Both the position numbers and the translations under genes were made by a program. The notes under the pieces are model-generated. The model was not told the DNA's origin. It did no database searches and was given only the letters and a program-made list of their open reading frames with translations. Shown here piece after piece: positions 63,930-64,000 of a stretch of DNA of 64,000 nt; the first letter of the stretch is position 1; each line of letters opens with the position of its first letter. Origin of the DNA: Spartobacteria bacterium (GTDB lineage: Bacteria > Verrucomicrobiota > Verrucomicrobiia > Chthoniobacterales > UBA10450). The stretch covers positions 186,001 to 250,000 of the forward strand of contig PLCM01000041.1 of the NCBI GenBank assembly GCA_003134765.1, in the 5' to 3' direction.

Positions 63930-64000
63930 CGGGCCCGGTCTCGGAGGCGTCGAGGAGATACGAAACTCATCGGCATTACAAGACTGCGTCCGGGGCACCA

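Overview
The window is GC-rich, gene-dense bacterial chromosome with no phage, IS element, rRNA, tRNA or CRISPR array that I can see. Several things point to a soil-type member of the Verrucomicrobiota, probably Spartobacteria/Chthoniobacterales-like: a DUF1800/DUF1501 secreted pair whose N-terminal repeats are typical of that group, an exosortase with a PEP-CTERM-like substrate, the folP-cdaA order, a divergent Dxs, and many short intergenic inverted repeats. This taxonomy is inferred from gene content only.

Layout. 1-4.6 kb: start of a DUF1345 membrane protein (cut by the window edge) and a translationally coupled DUF1800-DUF1501 operon, all on the minus strand. 4.8-20 kb: housekeeping genes. 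These are xseB-dxs, a four-helix-bundle gene flanked by inverted heptamer arrays, an ABC-2 ATPase, scpA with an epimerase, rodA, a SprT-like metalloprotease, folP-cdaA with a tiny YbbR-like protein overlapping cdaA, rnr, a PUR-domain protein and ppdK. 20-47.5 kb: a large exopolysaccharide (EPS) locus. Its core is a sixteen-gene minus-strand run (47519 down to 29096) with gaps of 0-60 bases or short overlaps: outer-membrane barrel, Wza-like export protein, Wzc-like tyrosine autokinase, flippase, six glycosyltransferases, O-antigen-ligase-like protein, methyltransferases, hexapeptide transferase and asparagine synthase. Around it lie a four-gene glycosyltransferase/acetyltransferase run, an acyltransferase, the initiating sugar transferase and a second ligase-like protein with TPR repeats. 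47.8-53.2 kb: an exosortase module (discoidin-like secreted protein, exosortase with a fused EpsI-like domain, VPEIN-type PEP-CTERM protein, membrane-anchored TPR protein). 53.2-64 kb: an SDR dehydrogenase, a PAS histidine kinase-receiver hybrid, ilvA, a methyltransferase, gcvP, a UDP-galactopyranose-mutase-like flavoprotein and a PIG-V-like mannosyltransferase.

How it fits together. The EPS locus has most parts of a Wzx/Wzy-type pathway: a phosphoglycosyl transferase to start the lipid-linked sugar, glycosyltransferases to extend it, decorating enzymes, a flippase, ligase/polymerase-like proteins, and a co-polymerase/kinase with export protein and outer-membrane barrel. The adjacent exosortase module suggests that sorted surface proteins and polymer are made together, as in other exosortase-EPS loci.

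The most unusual sequence features are small repeats that run into genes: heptamer arrays read in frame inside gcvP, heptamer arrays flanking (and giving the start codon to) the four-helix-bundle gene, and dispersed hairpin repeats that supply a C-terminal tail to one gene and the stop codon to another. The overlap between cdaA and a mini CdaR/YbbR-like gene is also worth following up.
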